From Ridgeia piscesae (Eukaryota > Annelida > Polychaeta > Sabellida > Siboglinidae), in contig JAODUO010000155.1 in the NCBI GenBank assembly GCA_025642075.2, forward strand, positions 1 to 64,000: a stretch of 64,000 bases of DNA, given 5' to 3'. The notes under the pieces are model-generated. The model did no database searches, was not told the origin of the DNA, and saw nothing but the letters and a program-made list of their open reading frames with translations. The number at the start of each line of letters is the position of its first letter. Position 1 is the first letter of the stretch. A program made the translations under genes and the position numbers. This document shows positions 36,533-64,000 of this stretch, piece by piece.

Positions 36533-36799
36533 CCTTCGTGTTGCAACTGCCGAGTAGAATTTAAATATTTGCTAGTAGCATTTGTAATTGTTCCGTGAAA
36601 ATCTTCAAAGTTGATAACATCTATCCATCACCATCCATCCTTCTTTTACAGTAAAGAACGTATCGCAAAAAAATCAATTATCTACATAGTCGATCTATGC
36701 ATTAACACATGTATGTAGGCTATATGTGCATACGTAAGAGCCAACAATACTTAAACAGTATACCGAATTAAATTTAAATTGGCTACTCGATCTCTACTC

Positions 36800-37017
36800 A
36801 ACAACTGACACACTTAGTTAATCTGCTACATTTCTCTGATATCTCCAGGACTCCTAGATCATCCGTTTCCAAACAACTTGTTGTTCCTAAAACTAAGCTG
36901 AATATTGACAAATGTGCTTTCTCAGTGGCTTACGTAATTTGGAATCAACTCCCTATTGCGATTAAATCTTCTGAAACTATAGATACCTTTCGTAAGAAAT
37001 TATATTATATCTTATAA
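36800..37017 (+). pseudogene. LINE ORF2 extreme C-terminus
   Basis: Open frame ending at TAA 37,017: 'LTHLVNLLHFSDISRTPRSS', then 'CAFSVAYVIWNQLPIAI' and 'TIDTFRKKLYYIL'. This is the standard LINE ending ('R.LRSS...AFSVAAP.LWN.LP..I......TFK..LK..L'). It fits the same Rex1/L2-like family as the fragments at 24,320-27,800. Confidence 0.8.
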
Positions 37018-38185
37018 TAGAGAACCCGTGAGCAAATATAACATAATTTGAGAAACCGTGAGCGCAAGCACAAAAGCGGTGGCCCAATCGGAACGGCGAA
37101 CCCATTACGTTTTACTCACGGATACTTCCGGCATGTTACTCACTGCCAACTCCTCACTCCTGCTGGAAACTTACGTACTTACACTGATTCTCTGTATGTC
37201 CTGTCAACGGCAGCGTATTTGGTTGTTGGTCAGTTTCAGCCATTCAAAGTGTAACTTTCGGTAATACGTTTTATTTCTTTATTCCAGTTTTTAAGTTCAA
37301 GACAAACCCACTGAATACGGCGTTATAGGACAATGGATTCCGCTCGCGTAACGCTTTGGTAATACGTGCCACAATCACGTGACCTAATCATTTATATTAT
37401 TTTCTTAGTAGGATCATAATTAGAATACTTTATTCGACCAACAGTACTTTTTATACAGTAATCAGATGTAATTAAATGTAAACTGTTTCGATGGAACAAT
37501 GCCTATAAAATGGGATGTTAGGATCATTTTAACAGAATAATTTATTTAATGACGTTCAAGTTCAGAATCAAGGCAATTTGGGATTCTGACTTAGTAAGAT
37601 ATTATACTTATTTTAGTAGTGTCATATATAATATTGAGAATGACAGATGCTTATTACAAAAAAAGTAATTCGACAAATCTATTTCACTACATGTATGCCT
37701 ACAAATACTAATGAATTCCTGTACTTTAAATAAAGTCAAGGGTACCATACAAATGTATGGCTAAAATATATACAGCCCTTTGCTAATTAACGGCTCTTAT
37801 TTTAAAATGTACATAATCCTTTGTGCACCTCGATGCGATGGTTTAACTCCTCTTCCTCCTCTGGTGTAACTTGGGTCACTTATTGGTGAATATGTCGATT
37901 GCGTCATTTCTTTCGGTCGCGAAGATGTAATATCAGGTGGTCTTGACGTCATCTCTGTTGATATCGATGGTTGTGACGGAGATCTCTGTTGCGGAAATGT
38001 ACTGCGTGTATCATTATTTGTGTTCAGTGATGTCGTTGCAATTATATGTACTACTTATTAGTGCGTCGGCGTTGAGATTTGTGTGCATCCGATTCGGCGA
38101 CATTGCTTTCCGTCATCAGTTTCTATTTGATATGATCTAGATTCAGGTTGGTGCTTGTCGACAACTGCCTCTCTCTGTTTGTCAC
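37018..38185. other. No gene recognised
   Basis: AT-rich spacer between LINE fragments. The ORFs at 37048-37264 and 37937-38140 have no recognisable features. Confidence 0.5.
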
Positions 38186-38622
38186 GCAGCTATAGTCTCA
38201 CTATAGATTTGTCCAAGTAGTTAATGTTGTAACACGTGGACAGGCGATATTAGACAAAATATGGACGAATATGGAGGAGGTGTACTGTTACTATTTCCGA
38301 ACTGGGGTCATCGGACCATAACATGGTTTTGCTTAAACCTAAAGCGAAAAACTCAGTTGATACTGGATGCGTGACACGGTTAACCGTAAGGTGTATGGGG
38401 CCAAAAGAAAAAGCCACATTCAGTATGGCTTTATCAGCCATCAAATGGGAACCCCTATTTAGGCTTGATTCATGTGCAGATCAGTATTCATATTATCAAA
38501 CGGTTATTTGCAACCTGATGGAAATATGCTTTCCTACTAGAATTGTTACGAGGCATACGGCTGATAAGCCATAGGTCACAGACTGGTTCAGAGACTTAGT
38601 TCGTAAAAGACAGCGAGCTCAC

Positions 38623-39921
38623 ATGAGTGGTGATTTTAATCAGGCAAAAATATTGCGTAATAAGGTCAACCGAGCCGCTTCGAAACTTAAGTATAATTTT
38701 TACCAAACACAAATTGCAGCAATGCATGAATCGGGATCCCACGATTGGTGGAAGCATGTGAAAACAATAATGGGACTTAAAACAAATGGCAAATCATGCA
38801 TGCAAGGTCTAGCTAACAAAATAACGAATGGTGATTGTGGCTTACTGGCCAATACAATGAATGATTTCTTTGTGTCTGTGAGTGACCATTTGCCTCGGTT
38901 AAATAAGAATCACAAGGTGTTCGACGTTAACGAGGAACTGCCGGATCAGTATGTGATAAGCGTATGTACTACTTTTAAAGCCTTGGAGAGTGTTAAAGCC
39001 AACAAGGCTACTGGGCCTGACAACATCCCTGCATGGGTGTTAAGAAATTATGCAAATGTTCTCGCCCCTCCATTAACTGCTATTTTTAACAATTCATTAA
39101 GAGAAGGTGTACTCCGTATGGAATGGAAAATGGCCAATGTAATACCGTTGCCAAAAACAAGCCCCCCTGTGTCGATTGAAAAAGACATTAGACCAATTTC
39201 ACTAATTCCAATAGCTGCCAAGGTGTTTGAATCAATAATAATGAAATGGGTGGATGAAACAATTGAAGGTGAAATTGATGCTAAGCAATTTGGGGGAATT
39301 AGCGGAACGTCCACAACAGACGTTCTTGTCGAATTGGTTCATATGTGGTATAAGGCGACAGATAAATTGAATTCTTATGTCAGAGTTGTAATGCTAGACT
39401 TTAGCAAAGCGTTTGATCTTATTAATCATCATTTGTTGCTAGATAAGCTACAGTCGTATGGGTTGCCCGCACATATTTTAAGATGGATGGCAACATTTCT
39501 ATTAGACAGAGCTCAACGAGTAAAAATAGGAAATGAATATTCCCATTCTGGTCATCCCAATGGGGGAGTACCGCAAGGGACATTGTCTGGACCTAAATGT
39601 TTCCTTGTTTATATAAATGATTTAAGAACGACTGTTCCATTATATAAGTATGTAGATGACAGTACGTTATTTGAAATATGCGACAGAAATGATGTATCTG
39701 TTATACAAGAGTCGGTTGATATTGCTGCTAGATGGACAGAACAGAATGACATGAAAATTAATTCGGAAAAATCAAAAGAAATAATCATTAGTTTTGCACA
39801 AGATGGCAATTTCAGAAGCACTATCCCGAATATAAAGATTGATGGGAGGGATATAGCACAAGTTTGCCATGCCAGGTGTGACCATTTCTCAGGATCTGAC
39901 ATGGAACAAACACGTGGATAA
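38623..39921 (+). pseudogene. L2-like reverse transcriptase, main domain
   Basis: 432-codon frame. RT motifs: 'KATGPDNIPAWVLRN', 'WKMANVIPLPK', 'DIRPISLIP', 'VVMLDFSKAFDLINHH' (first catalytic Asp), 'GGVPQGTLSGPKCFLVYIND', 'LYKYVDDSTLF' (YVDD catalytic pair) and 'WTEQNDMKINSEKSKE'. The catalytic residues look intact. The native start is upstream; the ATG is an internal Met after the stop in the linker. The frame is lost at 'CHARCDHFSGSD', where the next frame takes over. Confidence 0.9.
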
Positions 39922-40393
39922 TATTGTGAAAAAGGCTGGTAAACGCTTGTACATGTTATATCAGTTAAAGCGTGCAGGGATTACCCAGAAAGATCTGGTC
40001 AGTGTATATGTTAGTGCGGTGAGACCAGTTCTAGAATATGCATGTCCTGTATGGCACACTAACTTGCCCCAATATTTGTCTGACAATATTGAAGTTATAC
40101 AAAAAAGGGCACTAAAATGTATTTTTCCTGGATTGGGTTACGCGGAAATACTTAGACGTGTTAACCTGGATACGTTGAATGTAAGACGGGACAGCATTTG
40201 TCAAAAATATTTTGATAAAATTAAAGTCGGCACACACAGATTAAATTATCTGCTGACAAAAGACGTATCAAATATAATGTTAGACAACAAAATGTGTACC
40301 CGTTACCAGTTACTAGAACGAATAGATTCCGTAACTCCTTTATACCGTGGGCTTTATACAACTGTCAGTAAAAAGGCTATTAATATGGTATGA
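39869..40393 (+). pseudogene. L2-like ORF2 C-terminal region
   Basis: 174-codon frame overlapping the RT ORF. It starts 'MPGVTISQDLTWNKHVDNI', then 'KAGKRLYMLYQLKRAGI', 'VRPVLEYACPVWHTNL', 'QKRALKCIF' and 'RRDSICQKYFDKI', ending near 'YTTVSKKAINMV'. It is the thumb/C-terminal part of the same protein, shifted by a small indel. Confidence 0.88.
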
Positions 40394-40505
40394 TTTGCGG
40401 TATCAAATGTATTTCTATTGTATTTGTATGATGTTTTGATGAGTTAATTGTAACCTATTTTAATGTCAATCCAACTCAGTTGAGTTGCTAATAAAACTTG
40501 TGTTA

Positions 40506-41890
40506 TTTTATTTTACTTGATTTCCTGTTTCAAATAAAAAAATTCAGGGACTATTTTCTTGTCGATGTAGAAGTTACGATTGTTGATTCGTGTTTATAAA
40601 GTTTGTTTCACTTTTACCTGATCGGAAGAACGTGGAAAGAATTCTTTCTGAGAACAATGAATCCTGCTTCTAAGAGTTCGACCTTGTAATAGTTGACATT
40701 GTGGTAATATTCTGTAGGTAAGTGTGTTTCGGATTTATTTAAGTCCTGCTTGAGAAGAAGTTCCTTCAGCGCTCGATTTCTTGATCAACCTTTTGGATAC
40801 TTGGACCATTGTTTGCGCTTGTCCTTTGGCCCATGCCTATGTGGCACTTGATGTTCTGTGAACGACACACCAACGTTGGATGAACAACCTGAACTCCTAG
40901 CTTCCCAATCGTGGCCCGTTATCTATCACTTGCTCATCTGCGTTCCCAAATCAGCATAATGTCGATGTCGATTAGCACTTCCTGAGCATGAGCGCTTACG
41001 CGGAAGGACGAAACACACGTGTGGGCTGTTGTCCGTGTTTCTTGAATCAGTACCTAGTCAATAGTCATACATTATAGGTGTGGCTGCGCCATCCTACCGA
41101 CTCAGACAGTCCTTCACATTCGAGTTCCAGTATACGCAGTACTGTTGAACACACGTGCAGCAGCTTATATACGGGTACAATTGCTTGCCAATGTACGGAC
41201 GAGGTAGGACCTTTAAGGATGGGACGAAAGTGGAATTTCATTCGAATCGAAAGAATATTCAGTGCTTCTAATTCGATTAGAATACTGAACGGTGTCGAGA
41301 TGTTGTTAATTTACTTTCTGACCTAACCATGAAAACGACTTCTTACAGCCGCCAAACTTATCATCACATATTTTATATACACACACATACACTAGGTTAC
41401 AAAATAAAATAATTTACAATCCTGTAAAGAATAAAATTAAGAAAATAAATTCGCGCAAAAAACTGGATACGATCTACGCGACTACGGGGTCTACATTGGC
41501 TACGCATAGCTCGGTGATTGCCGTAACATCGGTAATTTATCGCAGGCGTCACTAAACAAATGACCGTCATAAATTACGGATTTATGCACCCCTTAGTAAC
41601 CGTAACCCTAACTAAGTCTGAACTAATTTCAACTAATTCTAAGCTTACCCGATACCCTAATATTAAAATTTAAACCGACCCTGGTAACAGAAGACCCCTC
41701 GACACAATACCGATGTTACGGTAAGCTACGTGTAGCGGCCACGGACGGCGATGACACCGCGTTGCAGGCGAGTTTTACGCGATTTTGTTTTGTGAAGTTT
41801 ATTCGTTTAAGTAATGTTAGGGATTTAATTTTGTAACCTAATGTGTGTATTCGTATAATAGTAGTTTGGCGGTTGTAGTCTCTGTTATAG
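40506..41890. other. No gene recognised
   Basis: Mixed-composition intergenic sequence. The 82-codon ORF at 41078-41326 is Ser-rich without recognisable domains. Confidence 0.5.
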
Positions 41891-41892
41891 TT

Positions 41893-42195
41893 GACACACA
41901 CACACACACACACACTCTCTCTCTCTTTCTCTTTCTCTTTCTCTTTCTCTTTCTCTTTCTCTTTCTCTTTCTCTTTCTCTTTCTCTTTCTCTTTCTCTTT
42001 CTCTTTCTCTTTCTCTTTCTCTTTCTCTTTCTCTCACATACACCCCACCCCACCCTACCCCCCCCACACACACACATACACATGCTCGCCTACGCACACG
42101 CACTCGCACTCGCACACAAACACACAAACATACGCACGCACACACACATACAAACACACACACGCACGCGCACGCACGCACGCGCGCACACACAA
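41893..42195. repeat. Compound microsatellite: CA, (CTCTTT)n, CA/CG-rich
   Basis: (CA)11, then about 19 copies of CTTTCT (about 41,920-42,033), then C-rich 'CACCCCACCCCACCC' and imperfect CACG/CACA repeats. The large ORFs across it on both strands are repeat translations. Confidence 0.95.
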
Positions 42196-42331
42196 ATGCC
42201 AACTGCGCCGCCCTTTGTTGCCCAAAATTGTTTCTTTGTGTTAACAGAACTGAAAATAGTCTCCCTATGCACTATGGTGCAGCTAGTATGCCGTTTGAAT
42301 AACAAAAATATTTCGGTTCGATTTCAAATTC

Positions 42332-42779
42332 GACGGACGGACGGACGGACGGGCGGGCGGGCGGGCGGGCGGGCGGGCGGGCGGGCGGGCGGGCGGGCGG
42401 GCGGGCGGGCGGGCGGGCGGGCGGGCGGGCGGGCGGGCGGGCGGGCGGGCGGGCGGGCGGGCGGGCGGGCGGGCGGGCGGGCGGGCGGGCGGGCGGGCGG
42501 GCGGGCGGGCGGGCGGGCGGGCGGGCGGGCGGGCGGGCGGGCGGGCGGGCGGGCGGGCGGGCGGGCGGGCGGGCGGGCGGACGGACGGACGGACGGACGG
42601 ACGGACGGACGGACGGACGGACGGACGGACGGACGGACGGACGGACGGACGGACGGACGGACGGACGGACGGACGGACGGACGGACGGACGGACGGACGG
42701 ACGGACGGACGGACGGACGGACGGACGGACGGACGGACGGACGGACGGACGGACGGACGGACGGACGGACGGACGGACG
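42332..42779. repeat. Tetranucleotide tract (CGGA)-(CGGG)n-(CGGA)n
   Basis: Four CGGA units, then about 62 CGGG units to about 42,580, then about 50 CGGA units to 42,779. The two repeat types meet without mixing. The GGG runs could form G-quadruplexes on the plus strand. The Gly-Arg-Ala, Thr-Asp-Gly and Arg-Pro-Ser-Val ORFs are artefacts. Confidence 0.96.
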
Positions 42780-42780
42780 C

Positions 42781-45605
42781 TTCCACGCACGCATGGACGC
42801 ACGCTTGCACGCACCTGTCGTATTACCGCCGTACAGGTATATTTGTAGAGCATTATTATTTCAGTCCATGTAAGTGACGATATAGTGCTGCCATCTCACG
42901 GTGTGTGAATAATCGAGGTATAAATCCGGCCGAAATATCGCAAGTTATGGGGCGTCGGTTGTCTTGTGGTGACGTCACAGTGTCTGTGGGGTTTGCCGGT
43001 GTGGTGATCCACAATTCGGCCGGTCCCAAAATTCGGCAGATTCATGCCGAATTTGGGCCGGACCGAATCTGGGACCACGACACCGGATTACTACGGTCGA
43101 AAACGCTGGCAAATATGCCTGTTTTTCGGAGTAGTCTACACCTACCACTCCGTTGTAGGAATTTTGCATTTGACAATGACTGCAGCTTTTTGTCAATGGG
43201 ACCAAAGCTGTGCCTGGGTGAATGCTCTTTTAAGTATACCGTCATGACGTGTATAGCAACGTGTCATTTCGTGAAATTATGGGTTTTTACGACTCTAGCC
43301 TTTGGCCGTAACAGTGTGTTACGGAGGAAACGGTGGCCATAACTGTTGTGCTGCCACCTAGCGGCGTATGTTTACGTGTACTAAGTGGTTAAGTGCTTCA
43401 GTCACAAGACCCGTAGAACGAAACAGCGGTACCACGTGACAGGGCATAGAACATGGCAGAGAGGGTGCAGGGGTATTTTCGTGATCCACGACATACAAAA
43501 CTATTTACCGGTGAACCGTTAAAGTTCTTTTTTTATCCTTGTGATTCGTGATCAGGTGCAATTAACAGCGTAAAACGTGATTAAAAATAAATTTTCCTTG
43601 TTAACCGTTTTTCAAGTGTGACTTTTTTCATGAAATTGACGTCAAGTGACTCAACAATTCGGCTCTTCGCTAATTTCTTCTCACAAAATATACCTATAAC
43701 AACCGCAAAACAAGACAATATAATATGAAATGATCAGTTGTGCTTCATCGCCATAGATCCACGCGCCAGTCGGTCAAAGGTTCACGTGTATCTTGAAATT
43801 GTGTGTTTTAGTCAAAAGGTGAAGACCCAAATATTTCCCCTGTGAAATGTGAAACACTTTTTATTATCTGTGAATTGTGACCCAGGACCTCCTGCGCCCC
43901 CTCGTGGCTAGTGTAGGCGCCGGTTCATTCACTCGTCTATAAACGTTTCCTTCCGTTTCATTTGATTTAACAGTTGGCGACGTAGCTACAAGGGCCATTA
44001 CTTTGAGTTTACGTTGTTTCAGTTGTTGTCGTACCCCAGGTGGCGCCACTGGAGTTGCGTCAACTGGCACCCTCATCAGAGCCGGTCTCATTGTCTTTGG
44101 CTGATGTTATTAATGGGCAGGTTCCTACGGCTTGGATATATGATTTCTTTCTAATAATTGCCGTTGAAAATAGTAGAGTCATCTCAATTTGTGGACATCC
44201 ATTCAAATTATATTTTAATTAAATCTTTCTCTTTACTGCCTCTCAAATGAATACACTTTTAAATACTAATTTCATTTAATAACAGACAGCTGGTTTGGTT
44301 AACATAGAGTTGGTACATCTCAACAATTATGATACGGTCATGTCGAGGTTCTAGCTATCGTTCCTTCATCGTAATTCCGGATGAGAGTTGACTGTACTAC
44401 CACTAGCCGACATGACGCATGCTTCTGGTATGGAACGATAGGCTGGTGTATCGATAAGGTGCGCAGCTAATTCATTCTGTGCACGCCACTAGAACGCCAC
44501 AAGCTCATCAAGTCACTGCAGGTGCTACGGTCGGGCCTTTGATGAGAGCGGCGTGAAGCAGAAGGAAACGAAACGAAGTTGACACAGTTTGTGGAAGTGA
44601 GGTTTGGTACAAAGTGCCACCTGGTGCCGTCCTGTTTCCGACCAAACCGATGAGGATTTTGACGGAAATGTCCGAACTATCACGTTGTGCAACGTTCCAG
44701 AAAGACGCCGAGCATGTATGTAGGGTTTTCACGTTCTACGCTATGTTGAGATAAAGAGGCGTAATAGATTAACGAGTATATCCACGTAACACATTTCACT
44801 AAAAATATGGGGACCCGTTAATTGTGGCTCTTTTTATATTTCGTTTTGTGCAATACAGGACATATTGATATATTCAAATGATTGATATGGCTCACAGTTA
44901 CGACAAAACGATAACAAACACGTTAATTCAAAGCGTTTTCTTGAGTACTTTAATAAAAAACAATACGAAGTTTATTATGTAGCAACATAATTTCGTATTC
45001 AGCGTGCGCTTGTACTGTAACATATGTAATCGTTTGTAGAGCAGGTTAACGCAGACAATACGTAACAATATAGCAGGTGAGCGTCAACCATCGGCATTTC
45101 GTACACACCCATTATTGTATCACATAATTTTAATACACGCCAACTATTCAGTGAATACAAGAACGCAACAATGTTTTCGCGGTTTGACGCTGGAGTAAGA
45201 TAACATAGAATTAAAGCGTTGTACGGGCAATTTCGATTGCTGCCAACATAAGTAAATCACGTAGACAATAAGCAGTCTAGACAAGAGCGCTGTTTATCGT
45301 GCTTCGACATGTTTCTGACAGCTCCGAGATATGCGATTGGAACATTTGATCTATATCCAGCGTAGAATGACAATGAAACAAGTTTCGGTCATAGTGGCGC
45401 CTACAGAAACTACACAATAAGTCGACGACTGCTACGTTGATAATAGAACATTTCGACTGAACCACACAACATATGATTAATATATTGGTAACGCATTAAT
45501 ACAGTCACACATTAATTCTGCAGCTAACAATTCACCAGGTCGGCCTGGTGTAGGTATAAGTTCGGTGGCCATTGAACAATGTCACGCTGTGACTGGATAA
45601 ATCAA
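42781..45605. other. No gene recognised
   Basis: ORFs of 60-145 codons (for example 42905-43342 plus, 43864-44091 minus, 44508-44732 minus, 45277-45465 minus) have no domains I recognise and no clear splice context. A short palindrome-rich stretch, 'AATTCGGC' and 'GCCGAATT', lies around 43,010-43,060. Confidence 0.5.
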
Positions 45606-45609
45606 CGTG

Positions 45610-45900
45610 TCAGCTTTTATGAATGTTGTTACCTTTACCATTCATAGATTGTGGGTGGTTATAATATACACAGTAGCATGTTATCGGTTCATACATATAC
45701 AGTTTAAACGGCCAATAAGACACGAAGTTTCGCAGAAGTTTCCTTTTGAAACATTGGTTAGTTGTTTCTTTAACTTCCTCTCTTGATGCCATGAATATAA
45801 CACAGAGAGCAGTGGTAATGTCAGTCAAAACGAGCAAATAATGAGCAATGAGGAAACCAAATGATGTAACCAGGGTGACCTTATAGGTTGTATTAAACAT
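45610..45900 (-). CDS. Unassigned membrane-segment ORF
   Basis: 96 codons with a favourable start context (GGCCATGT). One strong hydrophobic stretch, 'LVTSFGFLIAHYLLVLTDI' continuing into 'TTALCVIFM', is followed by a basic/charged segment. 'LTDITTALCVIF' recalls the first membrane helix of XKR proteins ('LGDIATLIMLL' in the gene upstream), so this could be a first exon of a tandem XKR paralogue. I found no matching second exon downstream. It could also be chance. Confidence 0.25.
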   Translation of the reverse strand: MFNTTYKVTLVTSFGFLIAHYLLVLTDITTALCVIFMASREEVKETTNQCFKRKLLRNFVSYWPFKLYMYEPITCYCVYYNHPQSMNGKGNNIHKS

Positions 45901-46108
45901 GGCCAGGATCTGATCAAAACTCTTTACACTTCATCGACATTCATTTCGATTGATCATGAATGCATTATTCCACCCTGCAATTTTGTCGGAATACGAAATA
46001 TTTGTAACACAAATATCCACCACTGCCTATTGGCAGGTGCTCATTCATATGGTGAACTGGGGCAAAGTAGAATTAACCGCTGGAGGCGACAGAACAGGAT
46101 TCAATGTT

Positions 46109-62685
<16,577 letters not shown>

Positions 62686-62729
62686 ACTTGTGTCCTGGTT
62701 CGTTGAGTTGTGTTACCGTGAGTTAACTC

Positions 62730-62750
62730 CGGCCGGTTATAATTATACTC
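62730..62750 (-). promoter_or_regulatory. Candidate TATA box of XKR-like gene
   Basis: Minus-strand 'GTATAATTATAACCGG' lies 50-65 bp upstream of the ATG, which would leave a very short 5' UTR. Candidate only. Confidence 0.3.
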
Positions 62751-62814
62751 TCACGGTACAATACGTGCGAACTGTTTACCTTGTTACTAAGCATCGGTGA
62801 TTCTGCATTTAACC

Positions 62815-63115
62815 CACGCGTTATTTATAAACCGCAGTGTGTCGCTGTAGAAAATAGTTCCTAAAATACATAGTAATAAAATGAAACTGTAGTTTGCTAA
62901 CAAAAAAAATACAGTTGCATAATCTGTTATATGCAGTTATGTCGTAGAAAGCATCGATAACAATGTGAATGCGGTAGCTTAAATGTCGCACGTGTTAACA
63001 CTATTTATAATTTCTATAGATAAATCATTCACGTGATTTATTCTTGCGTTTGTCACGCTCGCTTATATCGCCAAAACCACCAGCGCACTCACCACCGTCC
63101 CTGTCGTCACTCGAC
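62815..63115. other. Upstream region of XKR-like gene, nothing else recognised
   Basis: AT-rich sequence with no ORF of note. Confidence 0.5.
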
Positions 63116-63121
63116 TTGTAT

Positions 63122-63250
63122 CAATACAATACAATACAATACAATACAATACAATACAATACAATACAATACAATACAATACAATACAATACAATACAAT
63201 ACAATACAATACAATACAATACAATACAATACAATACAATACAATACAAT
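63122..63250. repeat. (ATACA)n pentanucleotide microsatellite
   Basis: About 25 perfect copies of AATAC/ATACA. The Gln-Tyr-Asn-Thr-Ile ORFs are artefacts. Confidence 0.97.
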
Positions 63251-64000
63251 TAGTATGACAGTTGCTTTGATCACAGTGCAGTCATATATTTTTAGAAGAC
63301 AATTTACGAACACTGTTTATCGTCGGTGGCGTATGGGTTTAACAAGTTATGTAGCAAAAATATGACATTACAGTATGTAATCAGCGCTAGTCGTGCGACA
63401 ACCTGTGTGTTTTTTTGCCATGCTGTGCGTACATGTGAGACCATGTGGGGATATTTCTAATGGACAGTTCACTGACATATCTAGAATGTTGGTGGAGGGC
63501 ACAATGTTTGCTGTGTACTGGCGCAATATATTATTAAAAATATTTCCGAAGCCAAAGAGGGCATGGTCCATTACCCCAAACACACCCCTGTTCACGGTAA
63601 AACTAAACCCTAATCTTCTCGTGAAATTTATAACGCTTCGTTCCAACAATCCCCGCTCACCCCGCTCACGGCCCGTACAGAATGTTCTCGAAAAAAGTTA
63701 GTGTTGCGGTTAGATCAACATCAGCATTCGACAGTGTTGTTGACGTGAGACGCCGGGCGATTGTGTTCACTCGAGCGTAGCGAGTTAGTTGTCTGGCGTT
63801 GATCTACACAATGGATGATGTATTTTGTTGCACGGCTATGCAGTCAGTCTCGGTGCGTTAGTAAAAGAATATACAATTATACTCGCTCACCTACTGACAG
63901 CCAGATCGGCTTTACCAGTAGTGCTGTGATTGTAATGATAAGATAAATAATTCCATGAGACACATCTACCGTGAAGTGCGCTCGCGATCAGCATGGCTGT
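63251..64000. other. No gene recognised
   Basis: Two overlapping ORFs (63368-63649 minus, 93 codons; 63393-63701 plus, 102 codons) have no recognisable domains or splice context. Confidence 0.5.

Larger units (their letters stand above)
38190..40505 (+). mobile_element. L2-like LINE, 5'-truncated, nearly intact RT
   Basis: Begins inside the endonuclease ('VNVVTRGQAILDKIWTNMEE', then 'SDHNMVLL'), continues through a linker ('DWFRDLVRKRQRAH') into a full reverse transcriptase, and ends in a 3' UTR with 'CTCAGTTGAGTTGCTAATAA' and 'AACTTGTGTTATTTTA'. It carries only one in-frame stop (TAG, near 38,572) and one frameshift (near 39,880), so the insertion is young. A related, more decayed element is at 57,560-60,530, and tails of the same family are at 52,195-52,410 and 56,970-57,200. 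Confidence 0.9.

Noticed and set aside
41838..42873. Long ORFs up to 342 codons on both strands
   Set aside because: They translate CTTTCT, CGGG and CGGA repeats; no conserved protein sequence.
45277..45465. Second exon of a tandem XKR paralogue
   Set aside because: No PQL motif, no helix pattern, and splice sites are not convincing.

Overview
This window looks like nuclear DNA from an animal, most likely a marine invertebrate; mollusc, annelid, amphioxus and hemichordate all remain possible. The reasons are spliced protein genes with GT-AG introns, abundant microsatellites and minisatellites, tRNA-derived SINEs, several LINE clades (CR1-like, L2-like, Rex1/L2-like and an RTE/I-like tail), Ty3/Gypsy LTR elements and PIF/Harbinger-derived elements. 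I see no bacterial operons, CRISPR arrays or rRNA. Two host genes can be recognised; nearly all other coding-like sequence is mobile-element debris.

Layout: 1-14,100 is one tandem array of a 31-bp unit (roughly 455 copies) in several subfamilies and higher-order blocks. 14,100-14,930 holds a palindromic MITE-like element, a Harbinger-related fragment and a LINE endonuclease fragment. 15,375-16,873 (+) holds the last three exons of an HDAC6-like gene, encoding the C-terminal ubiquitin-binding ZnF-UBP domain. The intron between the first two of these exons is filled by a 26-bp minisatellite that seems to have grown out of the exon's own 5' splice site. The catalytic exons of HDAC6 are not in the window, so the 14-kb array probably sits in an upstream intron.

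17,700-28,000 contains a SINE, LINE pieces, long simple repeats, a perfect 52-bp inverted repeat around a hexanucleotide repeat, two uncharacterised ORFs, and a LINE reverse transcriptase inside which a 40-bp minisatellite of about 45 units has expanded. 28,960-34,240 holds two incomplete minus-strand Ty3/Gypsy copies with an LTR and tRNA-Leu-type primer site between them. 35,300-40,505 holds LINE fragments and an almost intact L2-like LINE. 41,890-42,780 is a dense microsatellite block.

46,109-62,685 (-) is a complete three-exon XK-related (XKR) membrane-protein gene. Its exons join in phase to give about 419 residues. Its two introns hold a Harbinger derivative, a CR1-like LINE, a second L2-like LINE, LINE tails, a PHD-finger ORF1 remnant, a SINE and simple repeats. 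HDAC6 and XKR have no obvious shared pathway. The main theme is repeats arising inside, or next to, functional sequence: a splice site, an RT gene, a coding 3' end and a foldback.
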